From positions 6,758,001 to 6,822,000 of the forward strand of contig NC_017093.1 of NCBI RefSeq assembly GCF_000284295.1: a stretch of 64,000 nucleotides of DNA, given 5' to 3'. Both the position numbers and the translations under genes were made by a program. This document shows positions 32,241-41,026 of this stretch, piece after piece (positions within the stretch are counted from its first letter, which is position 1; each line of letters starts with the position of its first letter). Under the pieces are notes generated by a model. It did no database searches and had not been told where the DNA came from. It was given only the letters and a program-made list of their open reading frames with translations. Source of the DNA: Actinoplanes missouriensis 431. Its GTDB lineage: Bacteria > Actinomycetota > Actinomycetes > Mycobacteriales > Micromonosporaceae.

Positions 32241-33191
32241 ATGCGCATCGGATACTTCCTGTCGAGCGAGGAGTACTCGCCGGCCGAGCTGATCGAACAG
32301 GCCAAGGGCGCGGAGCGGGCCGGTTTCTCGGCCCTGTGGATCTCCGACCACTACCACCCGTGGGTGGACGCCCAGGGGCAGAGCGCCTTCGTCTGGTCCA
32401 TGATCGGCGCACTCAGCCAGGCCACCGGCCTCGACATCACCACCGCGGTCACCTGCCCGACCGTCCGCATCCACCCGGCGGTGATCGCCCAGGCCGCGGC
32501 CACCAGCGCGGTGCTCACCGGCGGCCGGTTCCGGCTCGGCGTCGGCACCGGCGAGGCCCTCAACGAGCACATCTTCGGTGACGCCTGGCCCGAGGCCGAC
32601 GTCCGGCTGGAGATGCTGGAGGAGGCCGTCGAGATCATGCGCGAGCTCTGGAAGGGCGGCGTCGTCTCGTACCGGGGCAAGCACTACACGGTCGAGAACG
32701 CCCGGGTCTACACCCTGCCGGAGAAGCCGGTCGAGATCCTGGTCTCCGGGTTCGGGCCGAAGGCGATCGAGGTGGCGGCCCGGATCGGCGAGGGCTACGT
32801 CAGCACGATGCCGGACGGCGACATGGTCAAGCAGTTCCGCTCGCAGGGCGGTGGCGACCGGACCTGCCAGGCCGGGTTCAAGGCCGCGTTCGCCGAGAGC
32901 GAGGACGAGGGCGCCCGGATCGCGTACGAGAAGTGGCCGAACGCGGGCGTGCCCGGCGAGCTCTCCCAGGTGCTCCCCTCGCCCAAGCACTTCGAGCAGG
33001 CGTCGCAGCTGGTCACGCCGGACATGCTCAAGGAGAGCTTCGTCTGCGGCAACGACCCGGAGAAGCACCTCGAGATGATCAAGAAGTACGCCGACGCCGG
33101 CTTCGACGAGATCTACGTGGCCAACACCGGGCCGCACTACCAGGGCCTCTTCGACCTGTACGCCCGCGAGATCCTGCCGAAGCTCGCATGA
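32241..33191 (+). CDS. LLM-class F420-dependent oxidoreductase (F420-G6P dehydrogenase family)
   Basis: This 316-aa TIM-barrel enzyme uses coenzyme F420. It has the start MRIGYFLSSEEYSP, the catalytic-site His in WISDHYHPW, CPTVRIHPAVIAQAAAT and the F420-binding RFRLGVGTGEALNEH, all matching the F420-dependent glucose-6-phosphate dehydrogenase group. The true substrate may be G6P or another alcohol. It is translationally linked to recQ by an ATGA overlap. Confidence 0.9.
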   Translation: MRIGYFLSSEEYSPAELIEQAKGAERAGFSALWISDHYHPWVDAQGQSAFVWSMIGALSQATGLDITTAVTCPTVRIHPAVIAQAAATSAVLTGGRFRLGVGTGEALNEHIFGDAWPEADVRLEMLEEAVEIMRELWKGGVVSYRGKHYTVENARVYTLPEKPVEILVSGFGPKAIEVAARIGEGYVSTMPDGDMVKQFRSQGGGDRTCQAGFKAAFAESEDEGARIAYEKWPNAGVPGELSQVLPSPKHFEQASQLVTPDMLKESFVCGNDPEKHLEMIKKYADAGFDEIYVANTGPHYQGLFDLYAREILPKLA

Positions 33192-34831
33192 GACTGGACA
33201 TCCCCGTCTACGGGCCGCGGCTGCGCAAGGTCGCCCGCAAGCACTTCGGGTGGCCGTCGCTGCGGCCCGGGCAGTTCAAGCCGATGCGTGCCGTGCTGCG
33301 CCGCAACGACGCGCTCGTTGTCCTGCCCACCGGCGCCGGCAAGTCGGCGATCTATCAGATCCCGGCCGTGCTGCTGCCCGGCCCGACCGTCGTGATCTCG
33401 CCGCTGCTCGCCCTGCAGCAGGATCAGATCGCCGCACTCAACGAGCGGGACGACCCGAAGATCCGTGCGGTCCGGGTGAGCTCGGCCGAGACACCGGCAC
33501 AGCAGCGCGAGGCGATCGAGGAGATCCGCGACGGCCGGGCTGAGTTCCTGTTCATCACGCCGGAGCAGCTCAGCGACCCCGAGCGGCTCGCCGAGGTGCG
33601 CGCGCTCGAGCCCGGCCTGGTCGCCGTCGACGAGGCGCACTGCATCTCGGCCTGGGGCCACGACTTCCGGCCCGACTACCTCGCCCTCGGCGACATGATC
33701 AAGCAGCTCGGGCGGCCGCCGGTCCTGGCGCTCACCGCGACCGCGTCACCGCCGGTCCGCGACGACATCATCGCGCGGCTGCGGCTGCGCGACCCCGAGA
33801 TCCACGTGTCCGGCCTGGACCGGCGCAACCTGTTCCTCGAGGTCGCCTACTGCCCCGACGAGGACTACCGGTGGCGGCGCCTCACCACCATGCTCGACGT
33901 GGAGCAGCGGCCGGGCATCATCTACGTGCCGACCCGCCGGGCCGCCGAGGAACTCGCCGGGCGGCTCACCGAGGCCGGATACCCCGCCGAGTTCTACCAC
34001 GGCGGGATGGCCGCGGGCCTGCGCGAGCAGCGGCACCGCGACTTCACCGACGACAAGGTCGACATCATGGTGGCGACCTCGGCGTTCGGCATGGGCATCG
34101 ACAAGCCGAACATCCGCTGGGTCGCGCACGTGGCGCTGCCGGACTCCCCGGACAGCTACTTCCAGGAGATCGGCCGAGCCGGCCGGGACGGCGAACCGGG
34201 CCGTGCCGTCCTGCTCTGGCGCTCCGAGGACGAGGCCATCCAGCGCTTCTTCAACGGCGGCTCGCCGGATGCGGACGAATTGCAGGAGCTCGCCGCGGCC
34301 CTGCACCAGGGCCCGCAGACGAAGACCGCGCTGCAGAAGGCGACCGGGCTCGGCCCGCGCAAGATCGGGCAGTACCTGAACCTTCTGGAACAGGTGGGCG
34401 CGGTGCGGACCGGCGCCCGCAACAAGCTGACCGTGCCCGCGCGGGCGCCGCTGCCGGCGGAGGCCGCCGAGGCCGCGATCGAGGAGTACGAGCGCCAGCA
34501 GCTGGTGGTCGGCTCGCGAACTGACATGATGCGCGCCTTCGCACAATCCCGGCAGTGCCGCACCGAGACGCTGCTCGCCTACTTCGGCGAGGACCAGAAG
34601 CGCCCGTGCGGCCACTGCGACAACTGCGCCGACGGCAGCGCCGCCGAGGTCGACGCGGCGGAGGAGGAGGGCCCGTTCCCGGTGCACAGCCACGTCCGGC
34701 ACGGCGAGTGGGGCACCGGCATGGTGATGAACTACGAGGAGGAGAGGATGACCGTCCTCTTCGACACCGTCGGTTACAAGACCCTGTCCGTCCCCGTCGT
34801 GGTCGAGCAGAAGCTTCTGGAGCCGGCGTAG
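33188..34831 (+). CDS. recQ: ATP-dependent DNA helicase RecQ
   Basis: This 547-aa superfamily 2 3'-5' helicase has Walker A LPTGAGKSAIYQIP, the DEAH box VDEAHCISAWGHDFRPDY, motif III TATASPP, and motif VI QEIGRAGRDG. The RecQ zinc-binding Cys set is CRTETLLAYFG...CGHCDNC. There is no HRDC domain. Instead a C-terminal segment of about 50 residues (VHSHVRHGEWGTGMVMNYE) follows, typical of shorter actinobacterial RecQ forms. ATG 33188 overlaps the upstream stop by 4 nt. Confidence 0.94.
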   Translation: MRLDIPVYGPRLRKVARKHFGWPSLRPGQFKPMRAVLRRNDALVVLPTGAGKSAIYQIPAVLLPGPTVVISPLLALQQDQIAALNERDDPKIRAVRVSSAETPAQQREAIEEIRDGRAEFLFITPEQLSDPERLAEVRALEPGLVAVDEAHCISAWGHDFRPDYLALGDMIKQLGRPPVLALTATASPPVRDDIIARLRLRDPEIHVSGLDRRNLFLEVAYCPDEDYRWRRLTTMLDVEQRPGIIYVPTRRAAEELAGRLTEAGYPAEFYHGGMAAGLREQRHRDFTDDKVDIMVATSAFGMGIDKPNIRWVAHVALPDSPDSYFQEIGRAGRDGEPGRAVLLWRSEDEAIQRFFNGGSPDADELQELAAALHQGPQTKTALQKATGLGPRKIGQYLNLLEQVGAVRTGARNKLTVPARAPLPAEAAEAAIEEYERQQLVVGSRTDMMRAFAQSRQCRTETLLAYFGEDQKRPCGHCDNCADGSAAEVDAAEEEGPFPVHSHVRHGEWGTGMVMNYEEERMTVLFDTVGYKTLSVPVVVEQKLLEPA

Positions 34832-34910
34832 CACGCGCGGATTTCCGGACATGCGGACATGTACCGAGCACCCGCGGCTCGAGCCCGCCGTCGCGGATCT
34901 GCTGCGGTAG

Positions 34911-35354
34911 TCACTCCGGCCAGAACTGCAGCAGATAGCGCTCGACGCCGCGCAACTCCACATCCGGCGCAGGAGTGGACGCCAGCAGCTCGGCGCGCCC
35001 GGTGACATAGGCGCGAACCCGGTAGGCGCCCGCCGCACCGACCGTGATGTCGTCGGCGTCCTCCGCGTCGACCAGCGGGTTGATCTCCAGCCAGCCGCTG
35101 TCCAGCAGCACCTTCGCCTCCTCGGGATCGCCCCAGCCGTCGGCGGGCGGCGGCTCGGCGCTCCAGGCCTCCACGGTGACGGCGGCGACGTGGTGGCGGG
35201 TGGACGCGCTCACCACGGTGATCATGTTGCGGCCGGCCTGCAGCCAGGAGGCGGGGTCCGGGCCGGCGTGCTGGTCGCCGCTGTCGTCGATGAGGTCGAA
35301 GGTGCCGTGGTCGACCAGGACCTCGGTCTCCAGCCGCTCGATCAGGTCGGGCAT
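34911..35354 (-). CDS. Hypothetical acidic protein
   Basis: This 147-aa soluble protein was not recognised. It is strongly acidic, with beta-rich stretches (NMITVVSAST, VAAVTVEAW, AYRVRAYVTGRAELL) and a C-terminal RYLLQFWPE. ATG 35354 has AAAGGAG 5 nt upstream, which supports a real gene. It is divergent from the radical SAM gene and convergent with recQ. Confidence 0.75.
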   Translation of the reverse strand: MPDLIERLETEVLVDHGTFDLIDDSGDQHAGPDPASWLQAGRNMITVVSASTRHHVAAVTVEAWSAEPPPADGWGDPEEAKVLLDSGWLEINPLVDAEDADDITVGAAGAYRVRAYVTGRAELLASTPAPDVELRGVERYLLQFWPE

Positions 35355-35442
35355 CGAAGCTCCTTTCTCCGCCGCCTCCGGTCACCTGAACAGGGCTGGA
35401 GGTCCCTACCGGGCAGCGCCGGGCCGGACCAGGCTGGCACAG

Positions 35443-36711
35443 GTGGATCAACGAACTGAAGTCACCACGAAGGACCGGCGTGGTGTGCGGGTCCCCCGGC
35501 ACGATAGCGGCGACCGCCCGTTCATCGTGATCTGGGAGGCGACGCAGGCGTGCCCGCTGGCCTGCCTGCACTGCCGCGCGTCGGCGCGCCCGCTGCGGGA
35601 CGCCGGTGAGCTGTCCACCGCCGAGGCGGCCGGGCTGATGGCCCAGGTCGCCGCGTTCGGCAGACCGGCGCCGCTGTTCGTCATCACCGGCGGGGACCCG
35701 TTCCAGCGGCCCGATCTGGCGGAGCTGGTCCGGCGCGGCACGGAACTGGGGCTGACCGTGTCGGTCTCCCCGTCGGGGACGCCGACGCTGACCAGGGACG
35801 CGCTCGCCGAGCTGCGGGACGCCGGCGCCCGGGCGATCTCGTTGAGTGTGGACGCCGCCGGTCCGGCCGCCCACGACGGCTTCCGGGGCGTCGGCGGGGT
35901 CTTCGCGCTGACCGTGCGGGCCTGGCGGGACGCGTCCGAACTCGGCCTGAAGGTGCAGATCAACACCACCGTCACCCGGGACACCGTGATGGAGCTGCCC
36001 GATATCGCCACGCTGATCCGGGATCGCGGCGCGATGCTGTGGAGCGTCTTCTTCCTGGTGGCGACCGGCCGGGGACGCGCCCTGGCGGGCCTGGACGCCG
36101 CCGGGACCGAGGACGTGCTGCACGCGCTGTACGACCTCGGCGAGACGGTGCCGGTGAAGACCACCGAGGCACACCACTTCCGCCGGGTCTGCCTGCAGCG
36201 GCAGATCCTGGAACGGCACGGGGTGCCGGCGGCGGACGCGCTCGGGCTGGGGCCGCTGTATCACCGGCTCCGGCAGCGGTTCGAGGAACGGGGGTTGTTC
36301 GCCGAGACGCGGCGGGTGCGCCGCCCGCCTCTGCGGGTCAGCGCCGGCAACGGGTTCGTGTTCGTGTCGCACCGCGGCGACGTACACCCGAGTGGTTTTC
36401 TTCCGGTGCCGGCCGGCAACGTCCGCGAGCAGCCACTGACGCGCATCTACCGGACCGCGCCGCTCTTCACCGGGCTGCGCGACACCGAGTCGCTGCGGGG
36501 CCGGTGCGGCGCGTGCGAGTTCCGCGAGGTGTGCGGCGGATCCCGGGCCCGGGCGTACGCGACGACCGGCGACGTGTACGCGGAGGAGCCCGCCTGCGGA
36601 TATCAGCCGGGCTCGTTCCCCTACCCCGACGACCTGGCGGCCCTGGGCTTTGGTCCGTCCCGATCATGGTCGCCGGACCCTGCCCGTGACGGATCCGCTG
36701 CCGCACGCTGA
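35443..36711 (+). CDS. Radical SAM/SPASM protein, NirJ/AhbD-like (TIGR04053-like)
   Basis: This 422-aa protein has the SAM-cleaving cluster motif CPLACLHC (C37, C41, C44 from GTG 35443) after PFIVIWEATQA, and the GGD motif ITGGDPFQRP. A C-terminal SPASM-like Cys set (CGACEFREVCGG...CGY) would bind an auxiliary cluster. This arrangement is shared with heme-modifying enzymes (NirJ, AhbD) and with peptide-modifying SPASM proteins. No precursor peptide was seen, and the downstream membrane proteins and nitrite reductase favour a heme-related role, which is an inference. GTG 35482 is an alternative start. Confidence 0.85.
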   Translation: MDQRTEVTTKDRRGVRVPRHDSGDRPFIVIWEATQACPLACLHCRASARPLRDAGELSTAEAAGLMAQVAAFGRPAPLFVITGGDPFQRPDLAELVRRGTELGLTVSVSPSGTPTLTRDALAELRDAGARAISLSVDAAGPAAHDGFRGVGGVFALTVRAWRDASELGLKVQINTTVTRDTVMELPDIATLIRDRGAMLWSVFFLVATGRGRALAGLDAAGTEDVLHALYDLGETVPVKTTEAHHFRRVCLQRQILERHGVPAADALGLGPLYHRLRQRFEERGLFAETRRVRRPPLRVSAGNGFVFVSHRGDVHPSGFLPVPAGNVREQPLTRIYRTAPLFTGLRDTESLRGRCGACEFREVCGGSRARAYATTGDVYAEEPACGYQPGSFPYPDDLAALGFGPSRSWSPDPARDGSAAAR

Positions 36712-36716
36712 GCCGC

Positions 36717-37181
36717 ATGCTCTCTCTTGTCCTCAGCCTGCTCGCCCTGGTCCTGATCCTCGCCGGTCTCGTCATGATCGCCCAAGGCTGGGCGGGACGC
36801 CGTGACGTCGGCCGGGAACTGGCGCGGCAGCACATCAGTTTCCCGGCCGGCGACCGGCTCCCCGCCGGCCTGGCCCGGTTCGCCGGCGCCGACGTGCGCA
36901 CCGGCGTGCAGGCCCGCGCCTACTCCGAGATGATCGCCGCCAACGTCGCGAAGGCCACCGGCGGCCGCAGCTACGCGGAGATCGCCGACGAGTGCATGAG
37001 GGCCGGCCACGACGAGAAGCTGGCCCGGCTGCGGGAGACCGCGTTCATGGGGCAGAGCCTGCGCGGCGCGCTTCTCGGCGCCTACCAGGCGTGGCAGGTC
37101 ACGCTGCTGGTGATGGGTCTCGGCGCGCTGTTCCTGACGGTGGGAGCGGCGTTCCTGGCGGTCACCCTCCAACTGGGATGA
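36717..37181 (+). CDS. Small membrane protein of the nitrite reductase cluster
   Basis: This 154-aa protein has an N-terminal helix (LSLVLSLLALVLILAGLVMIAQGW) and a C-terminal helix (WQVTLLVMGLGALFLTVGAAFLAV) around a polar, soluble segment with many Arg/Ala residues and a lone Cys. It is not recognised. ATG 36717 begins 6 nt after the radical SAM stop, without a strong ribosome site, so coupled translation is likely. Confidence 0.72.
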   Translation: MLSLVLSLLALVLILAGLVMIAQGWAGRRDVGRELARQHISFPAGDRLPAGLARFAGADVRTGVQARAYSEMIAANVAKATGGRSYAEIADECMRAGHDEKLARLRETAFMGQSLRGALLGAYQAWQVTLLVMGLGALFLTVGAAFLAVTLQLG

Positions 37182-37317
37182 GTCCGGTCATCCGGACCTT
37201 CACGCCGCGGTCGCGCCACCGGCCCCGGCTGCCGAGGGTGGCCCGGGACCTTCGTCCCGCCGGACCGGTGACCTCCGGCAGACGCCGGCGCGTGGCTGAT
37301 CATGGGCCAATGGGGAC

Positions 37318-38436
37318 ATGGGAAATGCCGCGTCGCGCGTGCCGGTCGCCTGGCGGCTACCGGTCCTGCTGGCCGGCGGGCTCGCGCTGATCGCCGGCCT
37401 GTATGCCGGGTTGCTGCTGCTGGCCGTGCCGATGCCGGCCCCGGTCGGCTCGCTGGAGCGGGTGCACGGGCCGGTGATGGTGTTCGGGTTCGCCGGCACG
37501 CTGATCGGGCTGGAGCGGGCGGTCGCCCTCGGCGCCCGATGGGCGTTGCTCGGCCCGGCCTGCTCCGGCGCGGGCGCCATCGTGCTGATCATCGACGGCC
37601 CCGGACCCATCGGGTACGGCCTGATGATGCTCGCCGCGACCATCCTGCTCGTCGTCTACCGCTCGTTGTGGCAGCGGCAGCCCGGCATCGCGCTGCTCGC
37701 CCAGGTCGCCGGGGCGTTCGCCTGGTACGCGTCGACGCTGCTGTTGCTGGCCGGCTTCACCGTCGCCGAGACGGTGCCCTGGCTGGCCGTGTTCGTGATC
37801 GCCACGATCGCTGGAGAACGGCTGGAGCTGGCGCACGTCGGGCTGCGCGCCGCGAACGCCCCGCAGCTGCTGCTCGCCGCGCTGCTCGTGCTCGTGGCCG
37901 GTGCCACCGCGACCACGGTGTCCCCGGCCGCGGGCGGTCACCTGTTCGGTTTCGGCCTGCTGGCCGTCACCGGCTGGCTCGCCGTGTTCGACGTGGCCCG
38001 GCGGACCGTGCACGCGACCGGCCTGCCCCGCTACATCGCGATCGGGCTGCTGGCCGGGTACGCGTGGCTGGCGCTGGCCGGACTGCTGTGGGCCGGTGGC
38101 GGCACGGTGCTGGACGGGCCGCGCTACGACGCGGTGCTGCACGCGGTGTTCCTCGGCTTCACCATGTCCATGATCTTCGTGCACGCGCCGGTGATCCTGC
38201 CGGCGGTGCTGCGCCGCCCGCTGCCCTACCACCGCCTGCTGTACGTGCCCCTCGCGGTGCTGCACGTGTCGCTGCTGGTCCGGATCGGCGCGGGTGACGG
38301 TCTCGGCGCCGAGCCGGTGTGGCGATGGGCCGGGGTGGTGAACGTGGCGGCCGTCGTGGGCTTCGCCGGTTGCGCCGCCGGCCTGTCGCTGACCCGGGGG
38401 CGCGCGAGCCGCCGCCCGGCCCCGGCGCTGTCATGA
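37318..38436 (+). CDS. NnrS-like polytopic membrane protein
   Basis: This 372-aa protein has about 11-12 membrane helices. Conserved-looking His residues sit in helices (RVHGPVMVFGFAGTLIG, LHAVFLGFTMSMIFVHAPVILP), the pattern expected of NnrS/heme-copper oxidase-like proteins that bind heme or copper. NnrS is linked to protection from nitric oxide. ATG 37318 lies 136 nt after the previous stop. The next gene, a paralogue-like protein, overlaps by 4 nt (ATGA), so the two may form a complex. Confidence 0.75.
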   Translation: MGNAASRVPVAWRLPVLLAGGLALIAGLYAGLLLLAVPMPAPVGSLERVHGPVMVFGFAGTLIGLERAVALGARWALLGPACSGAGAIVLIIDGPGPIGYGLMMLAATILLVVYRSLWQRQPGIALLAQVAGAFAWYASTLLLLAGFTVAETVPWLAVFVIATIAGERLELAHVGLRAANAPQLLLAALLVLVAGATATTVSPAAGGHLFGFGLLAVTGWLAVFDVARRTVHATGLPRYIAIGLLAGYAWLALAGLLWAGGGTVLDGPRYDAVLHAVFLGFTMSMIFVHAPVILPAVLRRPLPYHRLLYVPLAVLHVSLLVRIGAGDGLGAEPVWRWAGVVNVAAVVGFAGCAAGLSLTRGRASRRPAPALS

Positions 38437-39638
38437 CCACGCTGTCACCGGTGAGCGAGCGCGCCCGATGGCATCGCCGCGCCGCGCTGGTGCCGCTGGC
38501 GTACCTGGCCGGGCTGGTGATCGTCGCGTTGGCGCACCCGTGGCTGCCGGCCTGGCGATGGCTGGCGATGCATCTGCTGCTGCTCGGCGCCGTCACCAAC
38601 GCCGTGCTGGTGTGGAGCGCCCACTTCACCTCCGCCATCCTGCGGCTGCCCGCCCCGGCGCACCGCCGCGCCGACGTCGCCCAGCTGGCCGTGCACAACG
38701 CCGGGGTGGTGGCGGTGCTGGCCGCCGGCGTCACCGACCGGCCCTGGCTCGGTGTGGCCGGCGCGGTCGCGGTCTTCGCCGCGGTGCTGTCCCAGCTGAT
38801 CTGGCTGGCCCGGCGGTTGCGTCGGGCCGTCCCGTCCCGGTTCGCCGTCACGGTGCGCTACTACCTGGCGGCCGCTACGGCGCTGCTCACCGGTATCCCC
38901 GCCGGCGCGTGGATGCTCGTCGTCGACGACGACACCCGTCCGCGGCTGCTGCTGTTCCACGCCCATGTCAACCTGCTCGGCTGGGTCACGCTGACGGTGC
39001 TCGGCACCCTGCTCACGTTCTGGCCCACGGTGCTGCGCACCCGGATCGCCGACGGGGCGGTGGCGGCCAGCCGTACCGCGCTCCCGGCCGCGGTGACCGG
39101 CCTGGTCGTGCTGGCCGCCGGGCTGCTGGCCTGGTGGCCGGTGCTCGCCGCCGGCGGCCTGCTGCTGTTCACGGTGGCGGCCGGGCTGACAGCCGTACCG
39201 GCGTGGCGGGCCGGGCGGGCCAAGCCGCCGGCCTCGTTCGCCGCCTGGTCCATCGCCGCCGCCGGCGGCTGGCTGTTCGCCGCCCTGCTGCTCGACGCCC
39301 GGATCCTGCTCACCGCGAATTCCTCGGCGCAGGCCGCGGATCGGTTCAGCACGACGCTGACGCCCTTCCTCGCCGGGTTCGTCGCTCAGGTGCTGCTCGG
39401 CTCGCTGGCCTACCTGCTGCCGATGGCGCTGGGCGGCGGCCCGTCAGCGGTCCGGCACCGCACCGCGATCCTGGACCGGCACGCGGCCCAGCGGGTGAGC
39501 ATGTCCAATGTCGCGCTGGCCGTCTTCCTGCTGCCGGTCGGCCCGTACGTGCGGATCACCACGTCTCTGCTGGTCCTGGCCGCGCTCGTGCAGTTCCTCG
39601 GCGCCGCCGCCCGCGTGCTCCACACCGCCCGGAGGTAA
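38433..39638 (+). CDS. Heme-copper oxidase subunit I-like / NnrS-like membrane protein
   Basis: This 401-aa protein has about 12 hydrophobic helices. His residues fall in membrane context (WSAHFTSAIL, QLAVHNAG, LLFHAHVNLLGWVTLTVLGTLL). The HAHxNLLGW element recalls cbb3-type/NO-reductase subunit I-like proteins. The full set of oxidase ligands cannot be confirmed by eye. ATG 38433 overlaps the previous stop (ATGA). The copper nitrite reductase begins 3 nt after its stop. Confidence 0.72.
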   Translation: MTTLSPVSERARWHRRAALVPLAYLAGLVIVALAHPWLPAWRWLAMHLLLLGAVTNAVLVWSAHFTSAILRLPAPAHRRADVAQLAVHNAGVVAVLAAGVTDRPWLGVAGAVAVFAAVLSQLIWLARRLRRAVPSRFAVTVRYYLAAATALLTGIPAGAWMLVVDDDTRPRLLLFHAHVNLLGWVTLTVLGTLLTFWPTVLRTRIADGAVAASRTALPAAVTGLVVLAAGLLAWWPVLAAGGLLLFTVAAGLTAVPAWRAGRAKPPASFAAWSIAAAGGWLFAALLLDARILLTANSSAQAADRFSTTLTPFLAGFVAQVLLGSLAYLLPMALGGGPSAVRHRTAILDRHAAQRVSMSNVALAVFLLPVGPYVRITTSLLVLAALVQFLGAAARVLHTARR

Positions 39639-39641
39639 CCC

Positions 39642-41024
39642 GTGCCCGACACTCCCGCCCCGGCCCGGCCGCTCGCGCATCTGGGCGGGCTCGCCACCGG
39701 TCTGGCGCTCGTCCTGGTCGCCGTCCTGGTCGGCGCCGCCGCTCAGCGGCTCACCGGTGCGGGGCCGGCGCCGGTGTCCGCCGTCGCGGGAGTGACAGCG
39801 ACCGGCCACACCACGACCGTCGCGGTCACCGCCGAGGGGATGCGGTTCCACCCCGGCAGCATCACCGTCCCGGCCGGTGACCGGCTGGTCATCGAGCTGA
39901 CCAACCGCGACTCGCGCCGCCACGACCTGGTCCTCGGGACCGGTGCCCGGACGGACACGATCGGCCCGGACGCCACCGCCCGCCTCGACGCCGGGATCAT
40001 CGGAACCACCGTCGACGGCTGGTGCTCACTGCCCGGGCACCGGCAGGCCGGCATGGTCCTCACCATCACCACGACCGGGCCGGCGTCCACGGCTGCCGGC
40101 GTCACCCGCGACGGTGACGGTGACGGTGACGGTGACGAGCATGCCGGGCACACGCCGTCGATCGACGCGATGGCGACCCCGGCGGCCGGGTTCACCGCCC
40201 GGGACGCCACCGCGCCGGTCTCCCCCACCGGCCGGGTGCACCGGCTCGACCTGCACGTCCAGGAGGTTCAGCGGGAGGTCGCCCCCGGCGTGCGGCAACA
40301 GCTGTGGACGTTCGGCGGGACCGCGCCCGGCCCGGTGCTGCGCGGCCGGATCGGCGACACGTTCGAGATCACCCTGATCAACGACGGCAGCCTCGACCAC
40401 GGCATCGACTTCCACGCCGGCGCGCTCGCCCCGGACCAGCCGATGCGGCCGATCAACCCCGGCGAACGACTCGTCTACCGGTTCACCGCCACCAAAGCCG
40501 GCATCTGGATGTACCACTGCTCGACGATGCCGATGCTGCACCACATCGGCAACGGCATGTACGGCGCCGTGATCATCGACCCGCCGGGTCTCGCCCCGGT
40601 GGACCGGGAGTACGTCCTGGTGCAGTCCGAGCTCTACCTCGGCGCGGACTCCCAGCCCGGCGACCTCGCCACGATGCAGGCCGAACAGCCCGACGCCGTG
40701 GTGTTCAACGGCTACGTCGCGCAGTACGCCCACCGGCCGCTGCCCGCCCGCGCCGGCGACCGGATCCGGTTCTGGGTCCTCAACGCCGGGCCGAACCGCA
40801 CCAGCGCCTTCCACGTCGTCGGCGGCCAGTTCGACACCGTCTACCGCGAAGGACGCTGGCAGCTACGACCCGGCGACGCCGGTGGAGCGCAGGTGCTCGA
40901 CCTGGTACCGGCCGCGGGCGGGTTCGTCGAGACGGTGCTCCCGGAGGCCGGCGACTACCCGTTCGTCAGCCACGTGATGGTCGACGCCGAACGCGGCGCC
41001 CGCGGCGTCGTCGCGGTGCGCTGA
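39642..41024 (+). CDS. Copper-containing nitrite reductase with N-terminal cupredoxin domain
   Basis: This 460-aa exported protein is expected to reduce nitrite to nitric oxide outside the membrane. An N-terminal anchor (residues 11-34) precedes an extra cupredoxin domain with its own type 1 ligands (H94, C128, H133, M138). A (DG)n linker joins it to the two-domain NirK core. Core type 1 ligands are H253, C293, H301 and M306. Type 2 ligands are H258, H292 and H444. Catalytic Asp256 and His391 are present. GTG 39642 has GGAGG upstream. The extra domain could be a fused electron donor. Confidence 0.9.
   Translation: MPDTPAPARPLAHLGGLATGLALVLVAVLVGAAAQRLTGAGPAPVSAVAGVTATGHTTTVAVTAEGMRFHPGSITVPAGDRLVIELTNRDSRRHDLVLGTGARTDTIGPDATARLDAGIIGTTVDGWCSLPGHRQAGMVLTITTTGPASTAAGVTRDGDGDGDGDEHAGHTPSIDAMATPAAGFTARDATAPVSPTGRVHRLDLHVQEVQREVAPGVRQQLWTFGGTAPGPVLRGRIGDTFEITLINDGSLDHGIDFHAGALAPDQPMRPINPGERLVYRFTATKAGIWMYHCSTMPMLHHIGNGMYGAVIIDPPGLAPVDREYVLVQSELYLGADSQPGDLATMQAEQPDAVVFNGYVAQYAHRPLPARAGDRIRFWVLNAGPNRTSAFHVVGGQFDTVYREGRWQLRPGDAGGAQVLDLVPAAGGFVETVLPEAGDYPFVSHVMVDAERGARGVVAVR
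40110..40139 (+). repeat. Hexanucleotide repeat coding a (DG)n linker
   Basis: Four exact gacggt units plus gacgag lie in frame within the nitrite reductase gene, encoding Asp-Gly repeats between the N-terminal cupredoxin and the NirK core. In-frame slippage would change linker length without breaking the protein. Confidence 0.9.
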
Positions 41025-41026
41025 GG

